From CAZCGA01 sp964498075 (GTDB lineage: Bacteria; Desulfobacterota; Binatia; HRBIN30): a DNA stretch of 64,000 bases. Below, piece after piece: positions 27,013 through 36,024 of this stretch. Numbering within the stretch: the first letter of the stretch is position 1; each line of letters starts with the position of its first letter. Made by a program: the position numbers and the translations under genes. The stretch is from contig CAZCGA010000002.1 in assembly GCA_964498075.1 (NCBI GenBank), forward strand, positions 1-64,000, written 5' to 3'. The notes beneath the pieces are model-generated. The model searched no databases. It was not told the DNA's origin and saw nothing but the letters and a program-made list of their open reading frames with translations.

Positions 27013-28213
27013 TGCCACTCCTTGTCGTCGAGTCAGCACCCGGTTGGTGCGGCTTCAGAAAATCGGCCAACACAGTGGCCGCCAGGCGATGCCCGCTGGC
27101 CGTCCAATGTCCGTCGTGATGATAGTAGAGCGCGTCTTCACCGCGCGCCACCGCGGCCCGAAACGCCGGCGCCAGGCTGACACACGACACGCCGTGTGCC
27201 GCACACCACGCCTCGATGCGCCGTTGCGGCACGTCCAGATCCCAGCTCTTCCCTTGCATGCCGGGATGCGCGCGCACGATCTCGTCCCACCACTGCGGAT
27301 AGACCTGATCACGCCCTGACAGGACGGCGACCACCAAGCGGGCGCCGTTGGCGGTTACCGAGCGGTGCAGCTGCTCGAGTAAGTCCTCGGTGTGCTGCCA
27401 GGCGTCTTGCCACTCCGGTTGGACCTCCGGAGCGTACACACCGTACTCGATCGGCACGCCGTTCCGTTCGGTCGCCGTACGCACCGCTTCCGTTCGTAAG
27501 AGCCCATGTCGGACGAGGCCCTTTGCCAAGTCTGGGTGCCGGACGAGCAGGACCTGGCGGAAGTAATGGTAGGCTGCCGAATGCGCCAGCAGCCGCCGCC
27601 ATCCCTTCACGGCCTTGCGCGGTGTTTCTCCGGTGACCCGTTGCAACGTCCCATCGGCCGCGTAGACCGGCTTGAGTTTTTCCTCCAGGGTCGGGCTGCA
27701 GTTCTTCACGTCGTTGCCGGGATAAAAGGCCAGCAGCACCACATCGGGCTGGTAGCGCTTCCCCTCCCGCTCGAAGTAGAGCAGCTCGCCCGCGGTGCCG
27801 TAGCCACTGACGCCGGCGCTAACGACCTCCACCTGGGGCGACGCGCCGTCGCGATTGAGTTGCTGCTCCAGCAACCGCGTGAACACCGTCTCCAGCGGCA
27901 CTTGCATCGCCTCTACGAACGAATCGCCGAGCACGAGAATCCGGAAGACGCCAGGAGCTTTCGCGTACGCGTGCTCGACGTCGCGCAAGCCCTGGTGATT
28001 GATCTGCACCGGCACGACGAACTCGCGGTCTTCCTGCGTCCACCAGCCGCGATCCCCGGGAATCAATCGCACGCCGAGGATCGGGTCAGGCTCCCAAAAA
28101 CGGTCGGGCACCAGATGCAGCATCCGAATGCCCAGCTCCAAGACACCGAGGGCGAAAACGATTCCGATGCTGGCGAGGAGCAACCCCGCCAGCAGCTCGC
28201 GGCCGCGTCTCAC
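26999..28213 (-). CDS. SGNH/GDSL-family hydrolase or O-acyltransferase, membrane anchored
   Basis: This 404-residue protein has an N-terminal signal anchor (residues 8-28), the block I serine in LVLGDSFVEA, an SGNH block III-like FYPGNDVKNC, and the catalytic Asp-His in YHHDGHWTASGH near the C-terminus. It starts with GTG at 28211-28213, six bases after the carbamoyltransferase stop. Members of this family in surface-glycan clusters are often periplasmic esterases or acetyltransferases. The adjacency to the carbamoyltransferase and DUF5989 suggests a conserved three-gene module. Confidence 0.85.
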   Translation of the reverse strand: MRRGRELLAGLLLASIGIVFALGVLELGIRMLHLVPDRFWEPDPILGVRLIPGDRGWWTQEDREFVVPVQINHQGLRDVEHAYAKAPGVFRILVLGDSFVEAMQVPLETVFTRLLEQQLNRDGASPQVEVVSAGVSGYGTAGELLYFEREGKRYQPDVVLLAFYPGNDVKNCSPTLEEKLKPVYAADGTLQRVTGETPRKAVKGWRRLLAHSAAYHYFRQVLLVRHPDLAKGLVRHGLLRTEAVRTATERNGVPIEYGVYAPEVQPEWQDAWQHTEDLLEQLHRSVTANGARLVVAVLSGRDQVYPQWWDEIVRAHPGMQGKSWDLDVPQRRIEAWCAAHGVSCVSLAPAFRAAVARGEDALYYHHDGHWTASGHRLAATVLADFLKPHQPGADSTTRSGNEAH

Positions 28214-28219
28214 GCCGTT

Positions 28220-30001
28220 TCAAGCGTCCTTGCGAATCACGCAGTTGCCGAGGACCAGTGCGTCCATGCCGCTGCGCGTGAAGGTGCTGAATGCGTTGGC
28301 CGGCGTGGTCACGATCGGCTCGCCCTTCAGATTGAACGAGGTGTTGAGCACGACTGGGACGCCGGTTGCCTGTCCGAAGCGTTCGATCATCCGGTAGTAG
28401 AGCGGGCTTTCCGTCTTGTGCACGGTCTGCAGGCGCGCCGTGCCGTCGACGTGGGTGATCGCCGGGAGCACCTCGGCCTGACCTTCTTTCACGTCGACGA
28501 CGTACAACATGAACCGCGCCGGGTAGTGCCGCGGCGCATCCGGCAGATCGAAGTAGCGCTCCGCGCTTTCCGCCAACACCGACGGTGCGAAGGGGCGGAA
28601 GGGTTCGCGGAACTTGATCTTCACGTTGACGATTTCCTTCATATCGTGGCGGCGCGGATCCGCGATGATACTGCGCGAGCCGAGGGCTCGCGGGCCCCAT
28701 TCAAAGCGACCCTGGAACCAGCCGACAACGTGTCCGGCGCGCAATTCCTCCACCACCGCATCCAGCAGCTCGTCTTCGTGCGGGTACGATTGATACGGCA
28801 ACCCGCATTGGCGTGCGAAGTCGTTGATCTCGCCCTGGCCGAACTCCTGTCCCCAGTAGGCGTGGCGCATGAGGAACTTGCGGGGCTTGCCCAGCGCACA
28901 GTGGTAGGCGTACAGTGCGGCACCCAAGGCGCCACCGCCGTCACCCGCGGCGGGCTGCACGAACACCTCACGGATCGGCGTCTCGCGTATGATGCGGCCG
29001 TTCGCCACGCTGTTCAGGGCCACCCCGCCGGCGAGACAGAGGCGATCGAGGCCGGTCTCCCTATGGAGCGTGCGCACCATGTTGAGCACGATCTCTTCGG
29101 TGACCCGTTGGATGCTGGCGGCCACGTCGGCGTAATGCTCGTTCTTCGCGGCCAGCTCGCTGTAGTTCGACGGCTTGGGCTCGAAGTACGACGGGTAGCC
29201 CGAGCTCTCTGTGAAGAAGTGCCACGAGGGATCGCGGGGCGCGCCGAACAAGTCGGTGAACTTGCGGTTGTACGTCTGCGTCGACGAGTGATGAAAGCAA
29301 AAGTAATCCATGTTCAGGGAGAAGCTGCCGTCGGTGTCGAGATGGATGAGCTTGTAGACGTCGTCAACGTAGCGCGGCGTGCCGTACGGCGCCATGCCCA
29401 TGACCTTGTACTCGCCTTCGTTCACCTCGAAGCCGAGGAAGGCGGTGAAGGCGCTGTACAGCAGTCCGACCGAGTGCGGAAAGCGGATCTCACGCAGCAG
29501 CTTGATCTCGGTGCCCTTGCCGCGCCCCATGGTGGCGGTGGCCCACTCGCCGACGCCGTCGATCGTGAGGATGGCCGCCTCGTCGAAGGGCGAGCACAGG
29601 AACGTACTGGCGGCGTGCGACAGATGATGCTCGCTGAACAGGATGCGATCGGCGGGGATGCCCAGCTCCTGGCGGATGAGGTTCTTCACCCACAGCTTGT
29701 CCAGCAACCAGGTCGTCATGGCGTCGCCGAAGACCTTCCACGACTTCGGCACCACGCTGAGCGCCGTGGTGAGGATGCGCTCGAACTTGATGAACGGCTT
29801 TTCGTAGAAGACGACGTAGTCCAGATCGGCCGCCGTGATCCCGGCGGTGTCGAGACAGTATCGAATCGCCAGGCGCGGAAAGTCGGAGTCGTGTTTCTTG
29901 CGACTGAAGCGCTCCTCTTCGGCGGCGGCGATCAAGTCTCCGTCGTGCAGCAGCGCGGCGGCCGCATCGTGGTAGAAGCAGGAAATACCCAATATACGCA
30001 T
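28220..30001 (-). CDS. Carbamoyltransferase (NodU/CmcH/TobZ family)
   Basis: This 593-residue enzyme transfers carbamoyl from carbamoyl phosphate via a carbamoyl adenylate to a sugar hydroxyl. The N-terminal Kae1-like ATPase domain carries EHHLSHAAS metal-binding histidines, ILTIDGVGEWAT and CLAGGVALNSVANG; the C-terminal YrdC-like domain includes GRFEWGPRALGSRSI and VLNTSFNLKGEPIV. ATG at 29999-30001 begins the expected MRILGISCFYHDAAA; the longer ORF is a shadow. It likely carbamoylates the exopolysaccharide sugar in the cytoplasm, and lies six bases before the SGNH gene. Confidence 0.95.
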   Translation of the reverse strand: MRILGISCFYHDAAAALLHDGDLIAAAEEERFSRKKHDSDFPRLAIRYCLDTAGITAADLDYVVFYEKPFIKFERILTTALSVVPKSWKVFGDAMTTWLLDKLWVKNLIRQELGIPADRILFSEHHLSHAASTFLCSPFDEAAILTIDGVGEWATATMGRGKGTEIKLLREIRFPHSVGLLYSAFTAFLGFEVNEGEYKVMGMAPYGTPRYVDDVYKLIHLDTDGSFSLNMDYFCFHHSSTQTYNRKFTDLFGAPRDPSWHFFTESSGYPSYFEPKPSNYSELAAKNEHYADVAASIQRVTEEIVLNMVRTLHRETGLDRLCLAGGVALNSVANGRIIRETPIREVFVQPAAGDGGGALGAALYAYHCALGKPRKFLMRHAYWGQEFGQGEINDFARQCGLPYQSYPHEDELLDAVVEELRAGHVVGWFQGRFEWGPRALGSRSIIADPRRHDMKEIVNVKIKFREPFRPFAPSVLAESAERYFDLPDAPRHYPARFMLYVVDVKEGQAEVLPAITHVDGTARLQTVHKTESPLYYRMIERFGQATGVPVVLNTSFNLKGEPIVTTPANAFSTFTRSGMDALVLGNCVIRKDA

Positions 30002-30006
30002 GCGTT

Positions 30007-31227
30007 TCAGTGTCCTCGATTGAGAGCTTCGTACACGGCGGACATCGCCTCGACGTGTCGTTGCAAGCCGAACTGCCGCCGCGCCCACGCCTGCGCCCGC
30101 TGGCCGATCTGCCGGCGCAGCGCCGCGTCTTGCAGCAGCGGGATGAGGCGCTCCGCCAAGCGGGCCGCGTCACCGGGAGGCGTCAAGAATCCGGTGTCGC
30201 CGTCTTGGATCAGCTCGGGCACGCCGCCGGCCGCGCTCGCGACCACCGGCTTGCCGAGCAACATGCCCTCGAGAATCACGCGGCCGAACGGCTCGGCGCG
30301 GACAGAGGTATGTACGATGACATCGAGCGCATTCATGACGTCAGCAACGTCCGGGCGAAATCCAGTCACGGAGAGGGTGTATTCCAGATGCAACTCGCGG
30401 ATACGATCTTGTAGCCTCTCGTTGTACGTCGCGCCAGCGCGATGCACCCCTCCGATGATCAAACCGCGCGCCTTGGGTACGGCAGTCACAACACGCGCCA
30501 TCGCATCGACCAATACCGTCTGCCCCTTCCACTCTTGGATGTTCCCCACCACACCCACGCAGGGCGCACCGTTGGCGATGCCCAGCTCCGCACGCACCGT
30601 GGCCGCATCGCGTTGCGGGACGAAGGCCGTCTCGTCCAGTGCATCGTAGATGACCTCGGTGGTGCGGCCACGCAGACCGCAGCGCAGGCAATGCTCTTTC
30701 ACCGCGCTGGTCATGCACACCAGCGCGTCGATCCGCGCGGCGGCCCAGCGTTCGCGAGCGGAGTACTTCTCGAACCCCTTCACGTGGCAAAGGCACGGTG
30801 TCCGCGTGAGCCAGCACGCCAGGACGCCGTCGAAGTTGGCGCGCACGCCGTTGCCGAGGTGCACCACGTCGGCCCCCGTCCGCCGCATGATCCGCGCCAG
30901 CCGGATCGCAACCGGCAGCTCCTCGATCGCCAGACGCAATCCCTGCCGCCCCAGGGCGAGCACGGAGCGGACGGCGCTCGAGGTCTTGGCGCGCCGGTAC
31001 CCTTCGTATTGCAGCAACGCATGCTCCTTGGGAACGCGGCGCCGCCGGACGTGATGCACCGGAACGCCAATCCTCTGCAAGTCCGTCTCGATGTCTTTCG
31101 GCTCGTACAAGACCATAGCGGGCGCAAAGCGCGTGCGGTCCAAACCGCGGATCAGATGATAGAGTCCCGTCAGTGAGCCGCCGACGACTCCGCCGGTCGA
31201 GGCTTCGACATACAGCACGCGGATCAT
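30007..31227 (-). CDS. Glycosyltransferase GT4
   Basis: This 406-residue GT-B enzyme has VGGSLTGLYHLIRGL at the N-terminus, VGVVGNIQEWKGQTVL in the donor domain, and RAEPFGRVILEGMLLGKPVVASAAGG, with the EX7E glutamates. It adds a sugar in the cytoplasm. The linker residues around 100-150 include a run (HLGNGVRANFDGVLACW) typical of capsule GT4s. Its stop is five bases before the carbamoyltransferase start, and it follows the HprK-like kinase gene by nine bases. Confidence 0.92.
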   Translation of the reverse strand: MIRVLYVEASTGGVVGGSLTGLYHLIRGLDRTRFAPAMVLYEPKDIETDLQRIGVPVHHVRRRRVPKEHALLQYEGYRRAKTSSAVRSVLALGRQGLRLAIEELPVAIRLARIMRRTGADVVHLGNGVRANFDGVLACWLTRTPCLCHVKGFEKYSARERWAAARIDALVCMTSAVKEHCLRCGLRGRTTEVIYDALDETAFVPQRDAATVRAELGIANGAPCVGVVGNIQEWKGQTVLVDAMARVVTAVPKARGLIIGGVHRAGATYNERLQDRIRELHLEYTLSVTGFRPDVADVMNALDVIVHTSVRAEPFGRVILEGMLLGKPVVASAAGGVPELIQDGDTGFLTPPGDAARLAERLIPLLQDAALRRQIGQRAQAWARRQFGLQRHVEAMSAVYEALNRGH

Positions 31228-31236
31228 GCGGCGCGG

Positions 31237-32358
31237 TCACTGACGCGAGCCGACGACGCGCAGCTGCGGGTCGCGCGTCAGCTGCGTGATCGAGTCCACC
31301 GCCGCCGCGCACGACATGTCGGCCGTCAGCCCAATCTCGTAACACGGCACCTCCGACGTCAGGCGTGCGATCTGCGTTTCCCGCTGCGTCACCAACCCTC
31401 CCGGCACCAAGTGCTCCATCACCGCCGCAAAGGCCCAGTAGCGCCGCAGGTCATTGATGATCAGGTCCGCCGCGCTCAAGCGGTGATGCGCCTGGGTCGC
31501 GGAAATGCGCCGCACGTAGGGTTGCGGAGCCCGTCGCGGAAACACCAACAGCACAGCCCGACCCCGATCCGCCAAGCGCTGCGGCGGCAGCTGATAGCCG
31601 TCCCGGTCGAGGCAATAGCTCCAGTCAACCGGTTGCAGCACTCCGCCCTGTGCGCCGAGCCAGCGCCGGCTCCACGCATCGAGCAGCACCGGCTCGCGCA
31701 CCGGGAACACGTCGACGCCGTTGTGCAGGACGAAGCTGTCGGCGAGCAGCCGCCCGCCCGGCGCAGTCGCGAGCGCAATCGCCAGCGTCGACTTCCCCAC
31801 GCCGCTTGCACCCGCCAGCAGGATCACCCCGGCATCGGTCTGCACACCCGCGGCGTGGATCGGATGGAGATCGCGCGTCTGCTCCAGCCACCACCAGCAA
31901 GGATAGTAGACCAGGTAGTACAGCAGCGTCGTGAACCGCCGCTGGCGCAGCGCCGCCACGCGCTTGCGGTACAGCAGTCGCTTGGCGCGGTCGCGGTGCC
32001 GATCGTTGGCGAGCCGGTGGAAGAAATCTCCCAGCACCGTCAGACGATTCTCGCGCCAGCTGAAACGCAGGTACAGGTCACGCAGGTCGTCGATCCGAAA
32101 CCAGTGGAGCTCGCCCGGAGCCGCGTACAGGTCGCGATCGATGCGCTCCATCCCGGCCAGATGCGCGAAGGCCGCAAGGCGATCGCGCGGCGGTTGACCC
32201 TCATGCCACTGCAGCGTGACATCGATGTGCGGCGTCACGGCCCCGCCCGCCAACGGCTCGAGGTGCTGGCGCGCGTAGGCCGTCAGGTCCGCGGCGTCGG
32301 CGCGCAGTCGGAACGTCGCGCCGGCGAGGCTACCACACACGCCGGCGTCATTCGCCAT
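31237..32358 (-). CDS. HprK-like P-loop kinase-related protein
   Basis: This 373-residue protein has a divergent N-terminal domain (1-160) and a C-terminal HPr kinase-type P-loop: ILLAGASGVGKST (Walker A 183-191), preceded by HAAGV and followed by LLADSFVLH, with Asp207 where HprK has its catalytic or metal-binding residue. The family uses this fold to phosphorylate a serine on a small carrier or a small molecule. No HPr is encoded in the window. Start ATG at 32356-32358 lies five bases after the GNAT stop; an in-frame ATG at 32380-32382 would overlap the GNAT gene by 20 bases. It belongs to the ATP-grasp/Wzx/GNAT cassette. Confidence 0.75.
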   Translation of the reverse strand: MANDAGVCGSLAGATFRLRADAADLTAYARQHLEPLAGGAVTPHIDVTLQWHEGQPPRDRLAAFAHLAGMERIDRDLYAAPGELHWFRIDDLRDLYLRFSWRENRLTVLGDFFHRLANDRHRDRAKRLLYRKRVAALRQRRFTTLLYYLVYYPCWWWLEQTRDLHPIHAAGVQTDAGVILLAGASGVGKSTLAIALATAPGGRLLADSFVLHNGVDVFPVREPVLLDAWSRRWLGAQGGVLQPVDWSYCLDRDGYQLPPQRLADRGRAVLLVFPRRAPQPYVRRISATQAHHRLSAADLIINDLRRYWAFAAVMEHLVPGGLVTQRETQIARLTSEVPCYEIGLTADMSCAAAVDSITQLTRDPQLRVVGSRQ

Positions 32359-32362
32359 CGTC

Positions 32363-33049
32363 TTAGGCACTGGGCTTCCCATCGTAGTAGTAGCGCCGCT
32401 CCTCTGCGGAGCGCACCTGGTACCGTGCGAATCCGAGAATACGCGTGTACGTGATCTCCTGCATCTCGCGCGCGCCCGCCAGACCGACCATCTTGCGCGA
32501 GGCCACGTTGTCGATGCGAATCAGACTGACTTCGCGCCGGAAGCCGGCCTGCTGATTCTCCCGCAAGATGTGGCTCGCCAACGCCGAGCCGATACGGGCG
32601 GCGCGATACGGCTCCAGCGTGTACGCATTGACGACCCAGGTGTCCGTCGCCTCTAGCCGGACCACGCGGCGCGCCACGCCCACGCGCGGCAACTCGCGGG
32701 TGATCAGCCGGTAGCCAATCAGCTTGCGCTCGTGCTCGAACACGTATAGGTACGGGCCCGCCTCGATCCAGCGGCGGAACTGCTCGTCGGTGTAGTGATG
32801 CGCAAACACACGCAGGCGTTCCAGGTCATCGAGGCGCGCCAGGCGGATCGTCCCGGGGACGCGGGCCGTCACCAGTGGGATCTCTCCGTCCATCGGCTTG
32901 TAGGTCAGTACGTAGTGCTCGCGCGTGAAGACGAACTGCGTGAACAGCCGTCGCAGCGTCGCCCATACGCCACGCGTGCGCACATAGTCCACGAGCTGAC
33001 GCAGCGGCCCCACGGCCGTGGGCTGCGCGGTCATCTCGATCATCGCCAT
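32363..33049 (-). CDS. GNAT-family N-acetyltransferase
   Basis: This 228-residue protein has an N-terminal extension of about 70 residues and a GNAT fold from about 75 to 200. The acetyl-CoA pyrophosphate loop is the degenerate YRAARIGSALASHIL at about 150-164 (Q/R-x-x-G-x-G/A), and SLIRIDNVASRKM fits beta4-alpha. The start may be ATG 33049 or 33043; the latter overlaps the ATP-grasp-like gene stop by ATGA. It most likely N-acetylates an amino sugar or amino acid made or moved by its neighbours. Substrate is not determined. Confidence 0.8.
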   Translation of the reverse strand: MAMIEMTAQPTAVGPLRQLVDYVRTRGVWATLRRLFTQFVFTREHYVLTYKPMDGEIPLVTARVPGTIRLARLDDLERLRVFAHHYTDEQFRRWIEAGPYLYVFEHERKLIGYRLITRELPRVGVARRVVRLEATDTWVVNAYTLEPYRAARIGSALASHILRENQQAGFRREVSLIRIDNVASRKMVGLAGAREMQEITYTRILGFARYQVRSAEERRYYYDGKPSA

Positions 33050-34620
33050 GCCGACGCCGCAGCCATGCCCGGCGGGGTCTCGGTGTCGGACGAAACGTAC
33101 TTGTCGACGAGCCAGTGCCGGACCACCTCACCGACGCGCGACGCCATTGTCCTACACAGCACGTCGTCCTGACCGTCGACCGCGCTGTAGAAGCCGCCCT
33201 CGTTGACCGTGGCGAGGTAGATCTGCTTGCGCTGCACCAGCCCGTCGGACAGCGTCGGCGGGACTTCCAGGCCGGACACCACGCGGATCGACGACAGATA
33301 CGTCGTGGCGAAGGGCGAGATCAAGACGAAGCAACGCAGCTTCGAGGCGCGGTGTCCGCCCTGAATCGGTTCCCGCTTGCCCCGGCAGAGGCGGTACGCG
33401 ACCGGATCCGGCACCTTGTACTCTTCGACGTAGTCGAGCTTGGTCTTCAGGTCGAGCGGCACGCTCGGCGTCTTGTAGAAGAAGACCCCGACCCCGCGAT
33501 CCCACATGTCGATCTTGCCGACGATGTTCGGCCACCGCGAATCCGCCTGGTAGCTCGATGCGGCCGCACCGAAGGGCACACGCTTCGGCAGTAGCACGGT
33601 GTCTTTCACGCCGGTAGTGGCGTTGTGCTGGCGCATGACTTCAAGGCTGCGCTGCTTCGATAGAATCGCGCGGTCCGACACTGAGTCGAAGCCGCGAGCT
33701 CGCAGCACAAAGGTATCCGCCAGCCTGGCCGGCTCCATCAGCAGTGAGCGGCGGTGGCCGTCGCTGCGCGCCGAGAAGTAATCGTCGACCACCTCGACAG
33801 CAATCCCGCGCCGCCGCCCCTCGGCTTGCAGGACGCGACCGTGAATCACCGGAAACGGCCGGTGACCGTAGACCATCATGCGGCGGTATCCGCTGGCCTG
33901 GACGAACGACAGGACGCCTTCCATGAACGGGTCCTCGCCCTCATAGAGGTCCATGCGCTCATCGACCAGGGTGGGATTCCAATTGATTTCGAGAAACCAA
34001 TACTGGCCGTCCGACTGAATGAAGTCGACGCCCAGGAGTAGCGTATACAAAGTGTTCCGGACCGCGTCTTGGAACACAGCTTCGCAGCCGCGGACGTAGT
34101 CGAGGCCGCACAGATAGTCGTGTCCGAGCTCACCGACATCGAAGCGGCGCGTCTCCAGAATGGTGCCGAGGTCGTTCGCACCCAGCGCATGACGGAGACG
34201 ACACGCCATACGATGAAGAGCGCGCCGGCCGTTGTACGTCCACTTGATCGGCTGCCGTCCGATCGTGCGCAGCGTGCGGCGTACCGGAGCGAGACGTGCC
34301 TCACCAGTCGGGCCCAGCGACACTGCGAGCGTCCCGACCCACTGATTGACGCGAAACACGGGTCGGCTCAGCACCGCGGCCACGCCTGCCAGCGCCGCCG
34401 AGGTCGTCCCCGCGGCCAATGTCCGGACCTCTTCGTCGGCCCGGTGCAACTTCCGCAAGCTATCCCGCAACTCGGCTGGCAGCTTGTCGAATGGACCCAA
34501 GTATCTTGTCGGTTCGCGCAGAACCGTGTCGAAAGGCAGCTGCGGGTCGCACTGATCCTCAACACTAGACACCCGCCTCAAGACGGCTGCTGCGCTGTCG
34601 ATTGAATGCTCCCGGCCCAC
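33040..34620 (-). CDS. ATP-grasp-like protein, paralogue 1 (function unknown)
   Basis: This 526-residue protein has no motif that assigns a known enzyme. A central block reads LLGVDFIQSDGQYWFLEIN (residues 195-213) then NPTL, matching the D-x-F...E-x-N metal-binding end of ATP-grasp enzymes. A later block has Lys369 (VGKIDMWDRGVGVFFYK), a hinge-like VEEYKVPDP (398-406) and an LRCF segment, like the lysine, glycine-rich loop and hinge of the fold. The order is unusual. It shares this layout with the paralogue at 36025-37527. GTG at 34618-34620 has AAGGA upstream. Likely an amide or ester bond-forming enzyme acting on a sugar or amino acid; inference. Confidence 0.65.
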   Translation of the reverse strand: MGREHSIDSAAAVLRRVSSVEDQCDPQLPFDTVLREPTRYLGPFDKLPAELRDSLRKLHRADEEVRTLAAGTTSAALAGVAAVLSRPVFRVNQWVGTLAVSLGPTGEARLAPVRRTLRTIGRQPIKWTYNGRRALHRMACRLRHALGANDLGTILETRRFDVGELGHDYLCGLDYVRGCEAVFQDAVRNTLYTLLLGVDFIQSDGQYWFLEINWNPTLVDERMDLYEGEDPFMEGVLSFVQASGYRRMMVYGHRPFPVIHGRVLQAEGRRRGIAVEVVDDYFSARSDGHRRSLLMEPARLADTFVLRARGFDSVSDRAILSKQRSLEVMRQHNATTGVKDTVLLPKRVPFGAAASSYQADSRWPNIVGKIDMWDRGVGVFFYKTPSVPLDLKTKLDYVEEYKVPDPVAYRLCRGKREPIQGGHRASKLRCFVLISPFATTYLSSIRVVSGLEVPPTLSDGLVQRKQIYLATVNEGGFYSAVDGQDDVLCRTMASRVGEVVRHWLVDKYVSSDTETPPGMAAASAWR

Positions 34621-34644
34621 GTCTGTTCCTTCCGCAACGCGACG

Positions 34645-36024
34645 CTATGGGGCGACCTGGGGAGAAACCTTCTCCACCGCACCACGTAGCGACGGCCGGA
34701 ACACCTTGCCGACCAGGGCCGTCAGGCGTGCGAGGAAGAACTCCCAATCCGCCCGTTGCGGCATGGTGAGATCGAGCACCGACAGCCCCGATTCCCGCAG
34801 GTAGGCGCCGGCGAGGATCACGGTTGCCACCGTGTACGAGACGGAGGTCGCCAGCGCCGCACCGATGATACCCATGTGTGGGATGAGGTAGACGTTCAAC
34901 GCGATGTTGATCAGCAATGCGATGCCGCTGGCGGTGATGTTCACGACCTGCTTGTCCCGGCTGGTGAAGTTTCGCGTCAGCAGCACGAAGATCGACATCA
35001 GGCAGACGCCCACGACGATGTATGGCAGCGGATCAGCGGCGGGCCGGAACGCCTCGCCGTACCACGTCACGATCAGCGGCCGGCCGATCAGGCAAATGAC
35101 GGCGCCCATGGTCGCGGTGATCAGCAGCGTGCGACGGCAGGCGTCGGCGGTAAGCCGGTGTATGCCTCGGTCGTCGCGTGACGCCATGCGCGGGTAGACC
35201 GCCATGCCGACCGCGTCCGGAACGTCGAGGATCAGCTCTGCGAACTTCGCCGCCAACGAATAGAACGCGACCTGCGTCGGGTTCAGGAAGTACGCCACCA
35301 TGTAAATGTCCAAGCGCAAGTGCAGGTGTTGCGTCAGCGTCTGGAAGTGCGACTTGATGCCGAAGCGCAGGGCGCGCATAAGATAGTCGGGGTTGAGGCG
35401 GAACGCGAAGCGCGTCTGCCGCCAGACGACGAATAGCAACGCCGCATCGACGATGGCCGCCACGACGATGCTGACCGTGAGCGCCGCCAACAGCCGGCCG
35501 CCGAGCATGAACAGCGCCAGCCCGGTTCCTGCGGTCATCAGCGCCGCACCGAACAGCATCAGCCGGTTGTAGAAGCGAAATTGCCCGAGCGCCTGCACAA
35601 TTGCGATGAAGAAGCTCTGGATCAACAGCAACGGAATCATCGGCAGCGCCAGCAACAGCGCCGTATCGGAGACCCCGCGCAGTGCCGTCTGCTGCAGCGG
35701 ACGACGACACACCCACGCCGCCACCATCAACACGGCGCCGCACAGCAGCGCGGTGACGAACGCGTTCGAGCAGACGTCGGAGGTCGACGAGCGCTCGCGT
35801 CGGATGAGGAAGACGTTCGCCTGCGGCATGCCCAGCTTGGTCAGCATCACGATGGTCGCGGGCAACACCAGACCCAATGCCAGCAGGCCGCGATCGTGCG
35901 GGCCAAGCATGCGGGCGGCGATCGCACCGGTGACCAAGCCGAGCACCATGGTCACAACGCGGACCGAGATCGTGCCGAAGATGTCCTCCGACAGCGTCGT
36001 CTTCTTGCGCTTCTCCACTGCCAT
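34645..36024 (-). CDS. Wzx-type oligosaccharide flippase
   Basis: This 459-residue polytopic protein has about 12-14 hydrophobic helices and the MATE/MVF-superfamily pattern (LGPHDRGLLALGLVLPATIV, GIALLINIALNVYLIPHMGIIGAALATS). It belongs to the polysaccharide flippase class that moves undecaprenyl-PP-linked repeat units to the periplasm. Its start (ATG 36022-36024) directly abuts the stop of the upstream ATP-grasp-like gene, and 24 bases separate it from the downstream one, so it is embedded between the two paralogues. It is the only flippase in the locus. Confidence 0.92.
   Translation of the reverse strand: MAVEKRKKTTLSEDIFGTISVRVVTMVLGLVTGAIAARMLGPHDRGLLALGLVLPATIVMLTKLGMPQANVFLIRRERSSTSDVCSNAFVTALLCGAVLMVAAWVCRRPLQQTALRGVSDTALLLALPMIPLLLIQSFFIAIVQALGQFRFYNRLMLFGAALMTAGTGLALFMLGGRLLAALTVSIVVAAIVDAALLFVVWRQTRFAFRLNPDYLMRALRFGIKSHFQTLTQHLHLRLDIYMVAYFLNPTQVAFYSLAAKFAELILDVPDAVGMAVYPRMASRDDRGIHRLTADACRRTLLITATMGAVICLIGRPLIVTWYGEAFRPAADPLPYIVVGVCLMSIFVLLTRNFTSRDKQVVNITASGIALLINIALNVYLIPHMGIIGAALATSVSYTVATVILAGAYLRESGLSVLDLTMPQRADWEFFLARLTALVGKVFRPSLRGAVEKVSPQVAP

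Noticed and set aside
27506..30649. Plus-strand open frame of 1047 codons
   Set aside because: It runs antisense to three well-supported genes (SGNH, carbamoyltransferase, GT4). High-GC sequence gives long antisense frames; composition is Arg/His-rich and shows no motifs.
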